Part shown: positions 1 through 7,893 of the stretch, piece after piece
Numbering within the stretch: the stretch's first letter is position 1
Layout: each line of letters starts with the position of its first letter
Program-made: the position numbers and the translations under genes
The notes under the pieces: generated by a model
What the model was told of the DNA's origin: nothing
What the model saw: only the letters and a program-made list of their open reading frames with translations
The model's database searches: none
Assembly: GCA_017440575.1 (NCBI GenBank)
Contig: JAFSGY010000026.1
Span: 1 to 43,291, forward strand
Source: Lachnospiraceae bacterium
GTDB taxonomy: Bacteria; Bacillota; Clostridia; Lachnospirales; Lachnospiraceae
Direction: 5' to 3'
Length of the DNA stretch: 43,291 nt

Positions 1-1596
1 CATACGTCCATCTGTATTTGCTACCGTGTAGCCCTTTGCAGCAAGAACATTATTTACTGCATTATGTGCATCTGTTGCTACGGTTAGATAATAATCACCA
101 TCGTCCAAAATGTAGGTTCCTGCACCATAAGTATCATACGAAGCTAAATCTCTCTTATCTACATATACGGTAATGGTCTCAGAAGCACCCGGCGCAAGAA
201 TATCTGTCTTAGCAAAACCACAAAGTGCAACGGAAGCCTTTTCCACACCATGTTCCATGTCATATGCAGTATATGGTGACTGGGAATATATCTGTACAGT
301 TTCCTTACCGGAATAAGTATCTCCAGTATTGGTTACGGTTACGGTTACTTCAAACTGGTCTGTAGACTCATTATAAACAGTGTTTACATCGCTATATTCA
401 AAATTGGTATAGCTTAAACCATATCCAAATGGGAATGCAACGTCATCACTGTATACATAATTTCCTGCATTACCTGTTCCCATAACGTAATCTTCATAAC
501 GTGTCTCGTAATACTTATAACCTACATAGATACCTTCCTGATAGATCATATAGGTACTTGCATTTGCAGGAATAATTCCCTCTGTATAGCCTGCATAAGT
601 GGTTGGCACAAAGTTTGCCATCGCCGGAGAAGAGAAATTATCATAACAGTATGTATCAACCAGACTTCCGGAAGGTGTTACATTACCTGCCAGAATCTCT
701 GCTACTGCATTCACACCGGAAATACCTACATCACCAATCCAGAGACATGCATCAATTGCATATTCATTATTCTTTAAGAAATCTACCTGTAACGGATTTG
801 CAGAGTTAATCAGTACGATAATCTTCTGAACCGTTCCATCTGCCTTCATCTGTTTCAGATTTGACAGCATCTCTTTTTCGTTTTCATCCAAGGCAAGATA
901 ATTTGTTGTCTTGAATTCAAGGTCTGCACCTTCACCACCAACACGTGAAAGCACAACAACTGCTGCATCACCATACGAAGCTACCGAATTCTTTACCTCA
1001 TCGGTATAAACATTCCACGGAACCTCTGATACAGAAGCCGGTTCTAAGGAAACCACACCGCCAACAGGACGTGCATAAGAAGCCGCTTCACCTGTTGCAT
1101 AGAAATTCCAAAGTGTTTCGTTTACACGAAAGCCTGACTTTTCCAAAGCAGTCTTCAAGTTGTCTGCTGTAGAAGCATCAATATTACCTGAACCTGTTCC
1201 ACCGTATACTAAATTGGTAGAAGAGTTAGAAAAACAGCTTACACTTGCCCCCTTTGCTAAAGGTAATGCCTGATTTTCATTCATCAAAAGTGCTGCACCC
1301 TCTGCCTCAACTAACTGACAAAGCTCTAATCCATACTCTGTCATTGCTTCTGGTGTACTAAAATCACTCTCATAATAAATGGCATTTGGATCCTCATTCT
1401 TCAGTTCCCAGAAAGTTCCACCTGCAAACGCTGCAATGGTATTATCAAACATAGATAACACAACAGTCGCTGCAATAGTAATAATTGCAATCGGTGCGCT
1501 GAATACACTAAGCCCCTTCCAAGGTCTCATTGCTTTTCTTCTTGCCTTGTTATAAGCCTTTTTACGCGCTTTTTTCTCTTTCTTTAAATCTTCCAT
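1..1596 (-). CDS. membrane-anchored GH3 beta-glucosidase-type glycosidase, 3' end outside window
   Basis: The first 532 codons of a glycoside hydrolase family 3 enzyme, read leftward off the window edge. A Lys/Arg-rich cytoplasmic head (residues 1-25) precedes one hydrophobic segment (about 27-48, SVFSAPIAIITIAATVVL), giving a type II anchor with the enzyme outside. What follows is the GH3 C-terminal domain, shown by EGAALLMNENQALPL, VSRVGGEGADL and the VLINSANPL strand, then the FPFGYGLSYTNF motif that starts the fibronectin-III-like domain. The usual N-terminal TIM barrel with the Asp nucleophile is not seen before these, so the domain order is inverted, as known for Butyrivibrio fibrisolvens and Ruminococcus albus beta-glucosidases, and the barrel should lie outside the window. 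GGAGG is 9 nt from the ATG at 1596 and only 3 nt from an in-frame ATG at 1602, so 1596 is preferred. It follows the GH2 gene in the same direction. Confidence 0.88.
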   Translation of the reverse strand, partial: MEDLKKEKKARKKAYNKARRKAMRPWKGLSVFSAPIAIITIAATVVLSMFDNTIAAFAGGTFWELKNEDPNAIYYESDFSTPEAMTEYGLELCQLVEAEGAALLMNENQALPLAKGASVSCFSNSSTNLVYGGTGSGNIDASTADNLKTALEKSGFRVNETLWNFYATGEAASYARPVGGVVSLEPASVSEVPWNVYTDEVKNSVASYGDAAVVVLSRVGGEGADLEFKTTNYLALDENEKEMLSNLKQMKADGTVQKIIVLINSANPLQVDFLKNNEYAIDACLWIGDVGISGVNAVAEILAGNVTPSGSLVDTYCYDNFSSPAMANFVPTTYAGYTEGIIPANASTYMIYQEGIYVGYKYYETRYEDYVMGTGNAGNYVYSDDVAFPFGYGLSYTNFEYSDVNTVYNESTDQFEVTVTVTNTGDTYSGKETVQIYSQSPYTAYDMEHGVEKASVALCGFAKTDILAPGASETITVYVDKRDLASYDTYGAGTYILDDGDYYLTVATDAHNAVNNVLAAKGYTVANTDGRM

Positions 1597-1618
1597 TTCC
1601 ATATTCCTCCTTAGCTTC

Positions 1619-1680
1619 AAATATTGTGTCTTGCACAATATTTACTATGTGAAAAAACTTCCGCATATGGTTTTTTCACA
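1619..1680. repeat. tandem pair of perfect hairpins between GH2 and GH3
   Basis: Two hairpins stand side by side. One has arms AAATATTGTG / CACAATATTT (1619-1628, 1634-1643) with a 5-nt loop. The other has arms TGTGAAAAAAC / GTTTTTTCACA (1648-1658, 1670-1680) with loop TTCCGCATATG. The second begins 3 nt after the GH2 stop codon. It could act as a partial terminator or as an mRNA stabiliser between GH2 and GH3. The loop is nearly the same as in the hairpin at 19188-19220. Confidence 0.7.
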
Positions 1681-1682
1681 TT

Positions 1683-3623
1683 CTAAACCCAATTCTGACT
1701 CTTGCCCTTTTTGACCTTATATTCCGGTCTAGGCTTGTCCGTTTTATAGATTACTGCCAAATCTCTAAGTGTTCCTGCCTTAACCTCAAGGTGATTCTCT
1801 GCCTCCAGCGTAACCTTAAAATGAAATGCGTGTGTTCCTGTCTTTGTTTCCACAAGCTTTCCATTGTTATAAAGTGATACTTCATTCTGATTAGAATACA
1901 CCGTTACATCCGTAACATTCTCTGCACGATACTCATATCGCTTACCGCAAAGATGTACAAACGGTTCATCACTCCACCATGCTTTATAGATATAAAAGCT
2001 GTCCTTTTTGATTCTTCTGTCAAAGGTAACCAGTCCTTTGTGGTTCATTCCCGGTTCGCCACCCTGATTTCTGGCATCTGCCGCAAAGTCAAACATGTTC
2101 CAAACATAAGTTGACCACAGGAACGGATGTCTTTCAAAGCACTCCAGCATATATTCGTGATACTTTGCCTGATATTCCTCGGTGTGGTCACCTCTTCTTG
2201 GCTTTGCACTGTGAAGATTCGGCATTCCCTCTGCACCATATTCGGAATACCCAAGACAACGCTTCGGATATTTCCAATGATAGAACTTCATAAATAAGTC
2301 ATTTAGGAACAGTCCCGGTACATACCAGCCTAAATACAGATTCCATGCAACGATATCCGAAATCTTCGTAACCGGATGGAAAGGACTGCACATCGCGTAG
2401 CAGGCAAGTGTAGTCGGTCTTGTAGAATCCAGCTCCTTGCAAAGCTTCTGCAATGCATGGTGATTGTCCAGCATGTCATTTTTATGCTTACCGGAAATCG
2501 TAATCTCATTGGAAATCCCCCATGTTACAATACATGGATGGTTGAAATTCTGAACAATCAGCTCCTTCATTTGGAAAAAGGTATTCTCTCTTCCTCCCGG
2601 CATATGAGCAGAGATATAAGGAATTTCAGCCCATACTATCATGCCGTATTGATCACATAAATCATAGAAATACTGATTATGCTGATAATGAGCCAGTCGG
2701 ATGGTATTTGCTCCAACCTCGCGGATAAGCTCCATATCCTGCTCCATCTGCTCATAAGAAATGGCATTTCCGATTCCCTTCCAGTCCTGATGCCTTGATA
2801 CACCACGAAGCGGATAAGACTCACCGTTCAGGAAAAATCCCTTATCCGGGTCTATATGGAAAGTTCGAATTCCACACTTACAACCAATCGTATCAATAAC
2901 ATCTCCTTCGCAGAAAAGCGCCGCTTGTAAAGTATACAGATAAGGATCCTTAATTCCGTTCCAGAGATGTGCATTCTCGACTTCCAAAGTTATATCACAC
3001 CCCTCGGCTGCCTTTACAAGATTACCTTCTGCATCCAGAAGCTTTACCATAACCTGCATCTTCTTCTCGGCAAGGCTTTTCACATTAGTATAGGTCTTTA
3101 TATGAAGAATACCCTTTTTATCCTGAACATCCGTCTTTACCTGTATCCCGGGTCCTCCGTAATAGTCAAGGTCAAAATGGTCTCTTGCTACAATCAACAG
3201 CTCCACATCCCGATAAATACCTCCATAAAAGGTAAAATCCGCCTTTTGTGGATAGACACGTTCGTTGATACTGTTATCAACCTCTACCCTAAGTACATTC
3301 TCTGTTCGTAGTATCTTAGTAACATCTGCCCGAAAAGTCGAATAACCATTATCATGTGTACATACTTCTTCCTCATTCAGGATTACCCTTGCACTTGCAT
3401 TTACTCCATGAAACTGTAAATAAACACATTCCTCATCCTGAAACTCCGGCACCGAAAATTTCTTTTCATAAATGCATGTACCACGGTAATAATCATTTCC
3501 CCCGTCCTGACCGTCGGCGGCATTCCATGTATGAGGTAAATCTACCGGACGTCTTTTTCCTGCCTGATTCGTAAACATCCAGTCTTCCATCAGTTTTACT
3601 ACTCTTCTCATACCGTCCCGCAT
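1683..3623 (-). CDS. glycoside hydrolase family 2 (beta-galactosidase / beta-glucuronidase type)
   Basis: A retaining GH2 glycosidase of 646 aa with no signal peptide, so probably cytoplasmic. The N-terminal sugar-binding jelly roll (about 25-145, DLPHTWNAADG, YRGTCIYEKKF, FHGVNASARVILN) is followed by an Ig-like domain (about 150-255) and the TIM barrel (from about 258, GFFLNGESYPLRGVSRHQD). The acid/base is E373 in GISNEIT and the nucleophile E461 in LGYSEYGAEG. The length fits compact clostridial enzymes rather than the 1000-residue LacZ type. Substrate cannot be read from sequence; beta-galactoside, beta-glucuronide and beta-mannoside specificities are all possible. The ATG at 3623 lies only 2 nt after GGAGG, and a second in-frame ATG is at 3611. 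It precedes the GH3 gene and follows a two-component system with which it appears to share regulation. Confidence 0.9.
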   Translation of the reverse strand: MRDGMRRVVKLMEDWMFTNQAGKRRPVDLPHTWNAADGQDGGNDYYRGTCIYEKKFSVPEFQDEECVYLQFHGVNASARVILNEEEVCTHDNGYSTFRADVTKILRTENVLRVEVDNSINERVYPQKADFTFYGGIYRDVELLIVARDHFDLDYYGGPGIQVKTDVQDKKGILHIKTYTNVKSLAEKKMQVMVKLLDAEGNLVKAAEGCDITLEVENAHLWNGIKDPYLYTLQAALFCEGDVIDTIGCKCGIRTFHIDPDKGFFLNGESYPLRGVSRHQDWKGIGNAISYEQMEQDMELIREVGANTIRLAHYQHNQYFYDLCDQYGMIVWAEIPYISAHMPGGRENTFFQMKELIVQNFNHPCIVTWGISNEITISGKHKNDMLDNHHALQKLCKELDSTRPTTLACYAMCSPFHPVTKISDIVAWNLYLGWYVPGLFLNDLFMKFYHWKYPKRCLGYSEYGAEGMPNLHSAKPRRGDHTEEYQAKYHEYMLECFERHPFLWSTYVWNMFDFAADARNQGGEPGMNHKGLVTFDRRIKKDSFYIYKAWWSDEPFVHLCGKRYEYRAENVTDVTVYSNQNEVSLYNNGKLVETKTGTHAFHFKVTLEAENHLEVKAGTLRDLAVIYKTDKPRPEYKVKKGKSQNWV

Positions 3624-3642
3624 TCCTCCTTTTATTTTAAAT

Positions 3643-3701
3643 CAAGCAGGTTTTAAACCTGCTTGTTGCGCTGAATGCCTTTCCTCTTGCATTCATGCGC
3701 A
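3643..3701. repeat. two adjacent hairpins in the GH2 leader
   Basis: The first is an almost perfect 23-bp palindrome with arms CAAGCAGGTTT / AAACCTGCTTG (3643-3653, 3655-3665). The second has arms TGCGCTGAATGC / GCATTCATGCGCA (3667-3678, 3689-3701) with one bulged base and a 10-nt loop. Both lie between the proposed GH2 promoter and its ribosome-binding site, so they would be in the 5' UTR. No T-run follows on either strand. Confidence 0.6.
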
Positions 3702-3731
3702 TGAAAAAGAACTTTATAAATTTATACTAAA

Positions 3732-3760
3732 AATCTACAAAGTTCTCATCCTTTTTTCAA
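3732..3760 (-). promoter_or_regulatory. candidate sigma-A promoter of the GH2-GH3 operon
   Basis: Read on the minus strand, TTGAAA (3755-3760), a 17-nt spacer and TAGATT (3732-3737). It lies 11 nt downstream of the TAAGTGG direct repeats at 3772-3799. Confidence 0.5.
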
Positions 3761-3771
3761 TACTATTTACT

Positions 3772-3799
3772 TAAGTGGTCGCAAATGTGACCTAAGTGG
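3772..3799. promoter_or_regulatory. candidate LytTR operator, two direct repeats 21 bp apart
   Basis: TAAGTGG at 3772-3778 and again at 3793-3799, exactly two helical turns apart. The flanks are also similar (9 of 11 bases). LytTR-domain regulators (AgrA, AlgR, ComE) bind such paired direct repeats. The site overlaps the stop codon of the histidine kinase gene and lies just upstream of the GH2 -35 box. The natural candidate binder is the LytTR response regulator at 5072-5779. Confidence 0.5.
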
Positions 3800-5075
3800 A
3801 CGGTATCGGTATTAGAATCTTCAAGGAAAAGCAGCCATCCTCCTTACTGACCGTCAAATATCCATCATATTTCTTTACTAAATATTTCATGCTGCGAAGT
3901 CCAAAGCCATGATAGCGCTTGTCACCTTTTGTACTGACCGGAAGCTCCTCATCAAATATCAGCTCATCCTTCATGGGATTCACGATATTCATAACCAGAA
4001 AGCTCTGCTGCCGGTAAATCATCACATCAATCTGGCGCTTCTCCTTATGCTTGAACTTCTCCACTGCCTCAATCGCATTATCCAGCGCATTGCCAAGAAT
4101 CGCATACAAGTCAACGGTATTGATGAAATCCATCTGACTTCCATCTGCCACGCATGAAACCGTAATGCCTCTGTCCTTACAGTAAAGACTCTTCTCTGTC
4201 AGAATGGTGTCTAATACATCATTTCCCGTCTTTACGATGGATTCATAAATACGGATGGTATCTTCCATTTCCTCTAAATACTTATCCATCTCTTCCTTGC
4301 TTGCATTACGAATCGCACGTATCTGGTGCTTCAAGTCATGACATTTCTGATTAATCAAAGCGATATTTTCTTTCGATAACTGATACTGCTCCTGCTCCTT
4401 TTTCCATAAGAGATTCATAACCGCCAGTTCCTGACGCATGGCACTTTTCTTAAACAGCTCACTTTGCAGATATAAAATCAATGCCAGAAGCAGCTGTGAC
4501 AAATATAATGTTCTCCAGCTATTCGGTGTAAGCTCTGCATTTCCCGGGCTTAAAGCAATCATCTCAAATGCCATCATAATCATCAGAGAAGATACTAGCT
4601 GTCTTGGACCAATACGCTTTGGTCCACCAACAGGCATCCACTTTGCAATCGTAACTCCCACCAGAAGATATCCTGCCACAAACACTACACTGCATAAAAC
4701 AATTGTTACTACACGATTCTGTTCCCCCATCGTTCCTATGCTGTCTGAACTCCCAAGCCATATCTCATATAAGAGCTGCCATGACATAAATGCCCATACC
4801 GAGGTATAGACTGCTACCGACCATGATACGTTCCAGCACCACCACAAAAAGAAAGCAATCAGTAAAAAACCTATGATTCTTGCAAAAATCAAAACACCTC
4901 GCAGCATTGTAATCGGCAACATATTTACAAGTGTTGTGATGACAAAAAATCCTACAAGGCTTATCAAAACACGTTTTCCAAAATCCTCACGCTTTTCCAT
5001 GGTATATGCATAGACCACAGCCGCAAGCAAAAAAGCTATTTCACAAATCCAAAATACCGGTTCCTTTATAATCAT
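3792..5075 (-). CDS. AgrC-like sensor histidine kinase (GHKL ATPase)
   Basis: A 427-residue membrane sensor kinase. About seven hydrophobic helices fill residues 6-208. A helical dimerisation region with KCHDLKHQ follows, where H246 is the likely phospho-acceptor as in the HPK10/AgrC group. The ATPase domain has GNALDNAIEA (N box, 328-337) and HGFGLRSM (G box, 389-396). There is no HAMP or PAS domain, so sensing is probably by the membrane part. Its ATG overlaps the response regulator stop by 4 nt, which indicates translational coupling. The signal is unknown; the downstream glycosidases suggest a carbohydrate- or peptide-linked cue. Confidence 0.92.
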   Translation of the reverse strand: MIIKEPVFWICEIAFLLAAVVYAYTMEKREDFGKRVLISLVGFFVITTLVNMLPITMLRGVLIFARIIGFLLIAFFLWWCWNVSWSVAVYTSVWAFMSWQLLYEIWLGSSDSIGTMGEQNRVVTIVLCSVVFVAGYLLVGVTIAKWMPVGGPKRIGPRQLVSSLMIMMAFEMIALSPGNAELTPNSWRTLYLSQLLLALILYLQSELFKKSAMRQELAVMNLLWKKEQEQYQLSKENIALINQKCHDLKHQIRAIRNASKEEMDKYLEEMEDTIRIYESIVKTGNDVLDTILTEKSLYCKDRGITVSCVADGSQMDFINTVDLYAILGNALDNAIEAVEKFKHKEKRQIDVMIYRQQSFLVMNIVNPMKDELIFDEELPVSTKGDKRYHGFGLRSMKYLVKKYDGYLTVSKEDGCFSLKILIPIPST

Positions 5076-5779
5076 GGCGCACCTCCTACATATTCCGTCA
5101 AAGCCTTTAAAAAGGCGGTTCGGTTACGCCTGCTGATTTCCAACTCATCATTTCCTACTACCGCAACATTCTTTTTTACTTCAGATACATGCATAAGATT
5201 TACGATATACCAATGATTACATTTGATAAAAGGATACGGTGCAAGCATTTGCTCCACACTCTGCATCGTTCCACGCACAACATATTCGCCTTCATCCGTA
5301 TGATAATGAAGCATTCTGTTCTGAACCTCAATATAATGTATCTGATGAATTCCAAACTTTTTTACCCCATCTGATAAAGTTAATAATATCTGCTGCTGTT
5401 CCTTCTGTTTTGCTCTTTTTAATGCTCTGCTCAAGCGCATGGAAAAGGTATAATAATTAATCGGCTTCATAACAAAATCCAAAGCGCCAACCTCATAACC
5501 GCGTATTGCATATGATGCCATATTCGTAATAAACATCAAAACAACATCCGCATCCTGCCTGCGAATCTCTTCCGCTGCCTCCATACCGTTGACCTTTGGC
5601 ATTTCAATATCAAGTAAAATGATATCATAAAGCTGCTGATAATCCTCTAAAATCTCTGCGCCGTCTTCAAATGTGGTTATCTTAAACTGTACATTATTTT
5701 CTTTTTGGTATTGCTTTAAATATTCTTGAAGCTGTGTTCTGAATTCTACTTCATCTTCCACAATTGCAATGTGGTACAT
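5072..5779 (-). CDS. AgrA-like LytTR response regulator
   Basis: A 235-aa transcription regulator. The receiver domain (1-120) has the acidic pair E8/D9, the phospho-acceptor D57 in LLDIEMP and K105 in VMKPI. The LytTR DNA-binding domain (about 131-230) shows the family signature FIKCNHWYIVNLMHV and ends with DELEISRRNRTAFLKAL. Genes of this type pair with AgrC-like kinases, and the kinase follows here with a 4-nt overlap. Direct repeats at 3772-3799 upstream of the GH2 gene are a plausible target. Confidence 0.93.
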   Translation of the reverse strand: MYHIAIVEDEVEFRTQLQEYLKQYQKENNVQFKITTFEDGAEILEDYQQLYDIILLDIEMPKVNGMEAAEEIRRQDADVVLMFITNMASYAIRGYEVGALDFVMKPINYYTFSMRLSRALKRAKQKEQQQILLTLSDGVKKFGIHQIHYIEVQNRMLHYHTDEGEYVVRGTMQSVEQMLAPYPFIKCNHWYIVNLMHVSEVKKNVAVVGNDELEISRRNRTAFLKALTEYVGGAP

Positions 5780-5845
5780 CTAAGTCCCCCTTTATCTTTC
5801 CCTCTACTCACTTATCTTAAGAGAATATAAAACACCTCTACTTCT

Positions 5846-5874
5846 ATTTTATTTGAAAATACGTTATATAACAA
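5846..5874 (-). promoter_or_regulatory. candidate promoter of the LytTR two-component operon
   Basis: On the minus strand, TTGTTA (5869-5874), 17 nt, TAAAAT (5846-5851), just after the deacetylase stop codon and about 65 nt before the response regulator start. No 21-bp direct repeats were seen next to it. Confidence 0.45.
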
Positions 5875-5877
5875 TCT

Positions 5878-6564
5878 TTAATCAAACAATATTTCCTCCA
5901 CCGTTACAAATGTATATCCTCTTGCCTGTAATTCATCTACAATCTGTAACGCCGCCGTCACACTCGTCTCATAATAATCATGCATAAGAATGATGGCATT
6001 TTCATCAGCTTCCTTTAATACTTTGTTCACAACGCCTGAGGCATCACTCGCGCACCAGTCCAATGGATCGACATTCCATAAAACAGGAATCATGTTTAAT
6101 TCCGTTTCAAAGCTTTTATCCCATGTTCCATAAGGCGGACGAACATACAAAATTTCTTCTCCTGTAATTTCATTCAAAATCTGATTCGTCTTAAGCAGCT
6201 CATCCTTAAAACTATCGCGGTTTCCGTTGGTTAATTGTATATGACTATAAGTATGATTTCCAATTACGTGTCCTTCCTTATTCATGCGCTCAATAATATC
6301 GGGGTGAAGCTCAGCATGCTCCCCTGTCACAAAAAAGGTAGCCTGTACGTCTCTTTCCTTTAATCCATCTAAAATCTGTTCTGTGAATTTCGGATGCGGT
6401 CCGTCGTCAAAGGTCAGAGCTATCTTCTTCCCTTCCCGTGGCATTGTCATACTTTCTCTTGCTACCCCTGCCTGTCTGATAAAATAAATGAAAAAGAGAA
6501 GCAAACATAATGCTACTTCTCCTAATATGATAAATCTGGAATTTACCTTTTTTCGTTTCTTCAT
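5878..6564 (-). CDS. membrane-anchored polysaccharide deacetylase (CE4, NodB domain)
   Basis: A 228-residue carbohydrate esterase family 4 protein, removing acetyl groups from N-acetylated cell-wall or other polysaccharide. A basic N-terminus and one membrane helix (11-29) place the enzyme outside the membrane. The NodB motifs are complete: TFDDGPHP (51-58, catalytic D53 and metal ligand D54), GNHTYSH (102-108, metal ligands H104 and H108), RPPYGTWD (142-149), WNVDPLDW and LMHDYY (H195). The short length fits the PdaA/PdaB-like group, which includes spore-cortex and peptidoglycan deacetylases, but the substrate cannot be assigned. It is transcribed alone or from the Uma2 side. Confidence 0.9.
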   Translation of the reverse strand: MKKRKKVNSRFIILGEVALCLLLFFIYFIRQAGVARESMTMPREGKKIALTFDDGPHPKFTEQILDGLKERDVQATFFVTGEHAELHPDIIERMNKEGHVIGNHTYSHIQLTNGNRDSFKDELLKTNQILNEITGEEILYVRPPYGTWDKSFETELNMIPVLWNVDPLDWCASDASGVVNKVLKEADENAIILMHDYYETSVTAALQIVDELQARGYTFVTVEEILFD

Positions 6565-6696
6565 ATCTATATCACAGCCTTTCCATTGCTTGCAAACAAT
6601 TCCCTCTCTGCTCTGTTATATCTTAATATACAACAACGCTATCGTTTGCACACATGCTCTCCCTACATTATATGAAGAAATAAGCTGTCTACATTC

Positions 6697-7446
6697 CTAC
6701 GATTCACCCAATCTTATCTTCAGCTCGCCACTATAAATCCTTACCGGGACTTCACTATCAAATGTATAGACATTCGGCATCAATCCATCTTCCTCAAAAA
6801 AGTAACAAATGACTCTTTCCTTGTCTGTATCAACAATCCAATACTCTCTTACCCCGGCATCCCTATATTTTATAAGTTTGATATCCGTATCTCTTTTCTT
6901 GGTGGAAGGCGATAATACTTCTACCACAAAATCAGGTGCTCCATAGATTCTGTCCTTCCAAATCTTTTCCTTATCACAGATAATCATAAAATCCGGTTGT
7001 ACCATAGTCTTTTCATCGCAGTCAAGCTGAACATCCAAAGGAGCTACAAATGTTTTACCCTCTCCTTGATGTTGCATAATAAAATTCATAGACTGATATA
7101 CAAATTTTACTAACATACCCTGATGAGTTGAAGTTGGACTATTCATAAAAAAGAACTTTCCATCAATCAGTTCTGCTCTGACATCATCCGGTAAACGATA
7201 ATAATCATCTAACGTATACTCTCGCGTTTCATCACTCGCTTCATAAATAGCCGATTCCCTCAGCATAAATGCTTCTTCCTCACGAAATGCTTCATCCAAT
7301 GCCTGCATCGTGTCATAGCGTGGCGATGCAGTCTCTCCGCTCAATATTTTATTTATCGTTCCAATTGGTACACCGGAACGATTCGACAACTCTTCCGTTG
7401 TCCAGTTCATTTTTTCCTTTTTCTCACGCAGAATATCTCGGTACAT
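6697..7446 (-). CDS. XRE helix-turn-helix fused to a Uma2-family nuclease domain
   Basis: A 249-aa fusion. Residues 1-60 form an XRE helix-turn-helix (WTTEELSNRSGVPIGTINKILSG). Residues 75-249 are a Uma2/DUF820 domain of the PD-(D/E)XK fold, with PDFMIIC and PDFVVEVLSPSTKKRDTDIKLIKYRDAGVREYW giving the D-E-K set. The ATG at 7446 is chosen because AAGGAAGG lies 9 nt upstream; a TTG start 13 codons earlier has no Shine-Dalgarno and lies inside the promoter. Uma2 domains are predicted nucleases of unknown biological role. The upstream region carries a perfect sigma-A promoter with palindromic repeats, so the protein probably represses its own gene. Confidence 0.9.
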   Translation of the reverse strand: MYRDILREKKEKMNWTTEELSNRSGVPIGTINKILSGETASPRYDTMQALDEAFREEEAFMLRESAIYEASDETREYTLDDYYRLPDDVRAELIDGKFFFMNSPTSTHQGMLVKFVYQSMNFIMQHQGEGKTFVAPLDVQLDCDEKTMVQPDFMIICDKEKIWKDRIYGAPDFVVEVLSPSTKKRDTDIKLIKYRDAGVREYWIVDTDKERVICYFFEEDGLMPNVYTFDSEVPVRIYSGELKIRLGES

Positions 7447-7473
7447 AAAGCAACACCTTCCTTTTATGATTTG

Positions 7474-7554
7474 ATTATATTCCAATAACGGGTATTTGTC
7501 AATCAGTTTTTACCCTTTTTCGGGTAATCAACTATTTTTTACCCTTTTTCGGGT
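7474..7554 (-). promoter_or_regulatory. consensus promoter with XRE-type operators
   Basis: On the minus strand, TTGACA (7497-7502), 17 nt, TATAAT (7474-7479): both hexamers are perfect consensus. Upstream are two identical copies of the palindrome ACCCGAAAAAGGGT (7512-7525 and 7541-7554, 29 bp apart). A degenerate third copy (ACCCGTTATTGG) lies in the promoter spacer at 7482-7493. This layout suits binding by the XRE domain encoded just downstream. Confidence 0.7.
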
Positions 7555-7576
7555 GTTTTGGATTTATAAATAAAAA

Positions 7577-7612
7577 ATCCCTGAAAACGGTTGGTTTACT
7601 GTTTTCAAGGAT
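7577..7612 (-). terminator. rho-independent terminator of the DUF4250 gene
   Basis: On the minus strand, ATCC and TGAAAAC pair with GTTTTCA and GGAT around single mismatches, and a TTTTTTATTT run follows. It separates the DUF4250 gene from the Uma2 operators. Confidence 0.75.
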
Positions 7613-7625
7613 TTCACTCTTTTCT

Positions 7626-7799
7626 TTATACAAACTGATTCTTCTCTTTATCATAATGATAATCAATTCCTGCAAGCTTATCCACAATCGCCTGCATATC
7701 CTCATCGGTATCCTCACAAAAAGCCTCCAGACTTGGATAAAAGTCACGCAGTTTCAAATTGATAAAACTTAACAGCATTACCGGATCTTTTGGTATCAT
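7626..7799 (-). CDS. DUF4250 small protein
   Basis: A 57-aa protein starting MIPKDPVMLLSFINLKLRDFYPS and ending HYDKEKNQFV, which matches the DUF4250 family as I know it from Clostridia. It has no membrane segment, and its function is unknown. The ATG at 7799 is preceded by GAAGGAGAG at about 10 nt. A longer open frame in another register over the same bases is a shadow. It lies downstream of holA in the same direction and ends at a clear terminator. Confidence 0.75.
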   Translation of the reverse strand: MIPKDPVMLLSFINLKLRDFYPSLEAFCEDTDEDMQAIVDKLAGIDYHYDKEKNQFV

Positions 7800-7849
7800 A
7801 TATCATTCTCTCCTTCTGTTAATATCTCCATACCTCGTCCTATTTATTT

Positions 7850-7882
7850 TAGAATGCTACACTCATAAAACAAAGCATTCTA
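7850..7882 (-). terminator. hairpin after holA, weak terminator
   Basis: Arms TAGAATGC (7850-7857) and GCATTCTA (7875-7882) with a 17-nt loop, 11 nt after the holA stop. It lacks a proper U-run on the minus strand, so it may be inefficient. Confidence 0.4.
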
Positions 7883-7893
7883 TTTTACATATT

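Noticed and set aside
3643-3701. A riboswitch in the GH2 leader.
   Set aside because: Only two simple hairpins are visible, with no known aptamer pattern.
7447-7485. An upstream TTG start extending the Uma2 fusion by 13 residues.
   Set aside because: It overlaps the -10 region and spacer of the consensus promoter, so it would not be transcribed.
7532-7747. A 71-codon minus-strand open frame.
   Set aside because: It overlaps the DUF4250 gene in another register, runs through its terminator and into the operators, and lacks a Shine-Dalgarno.
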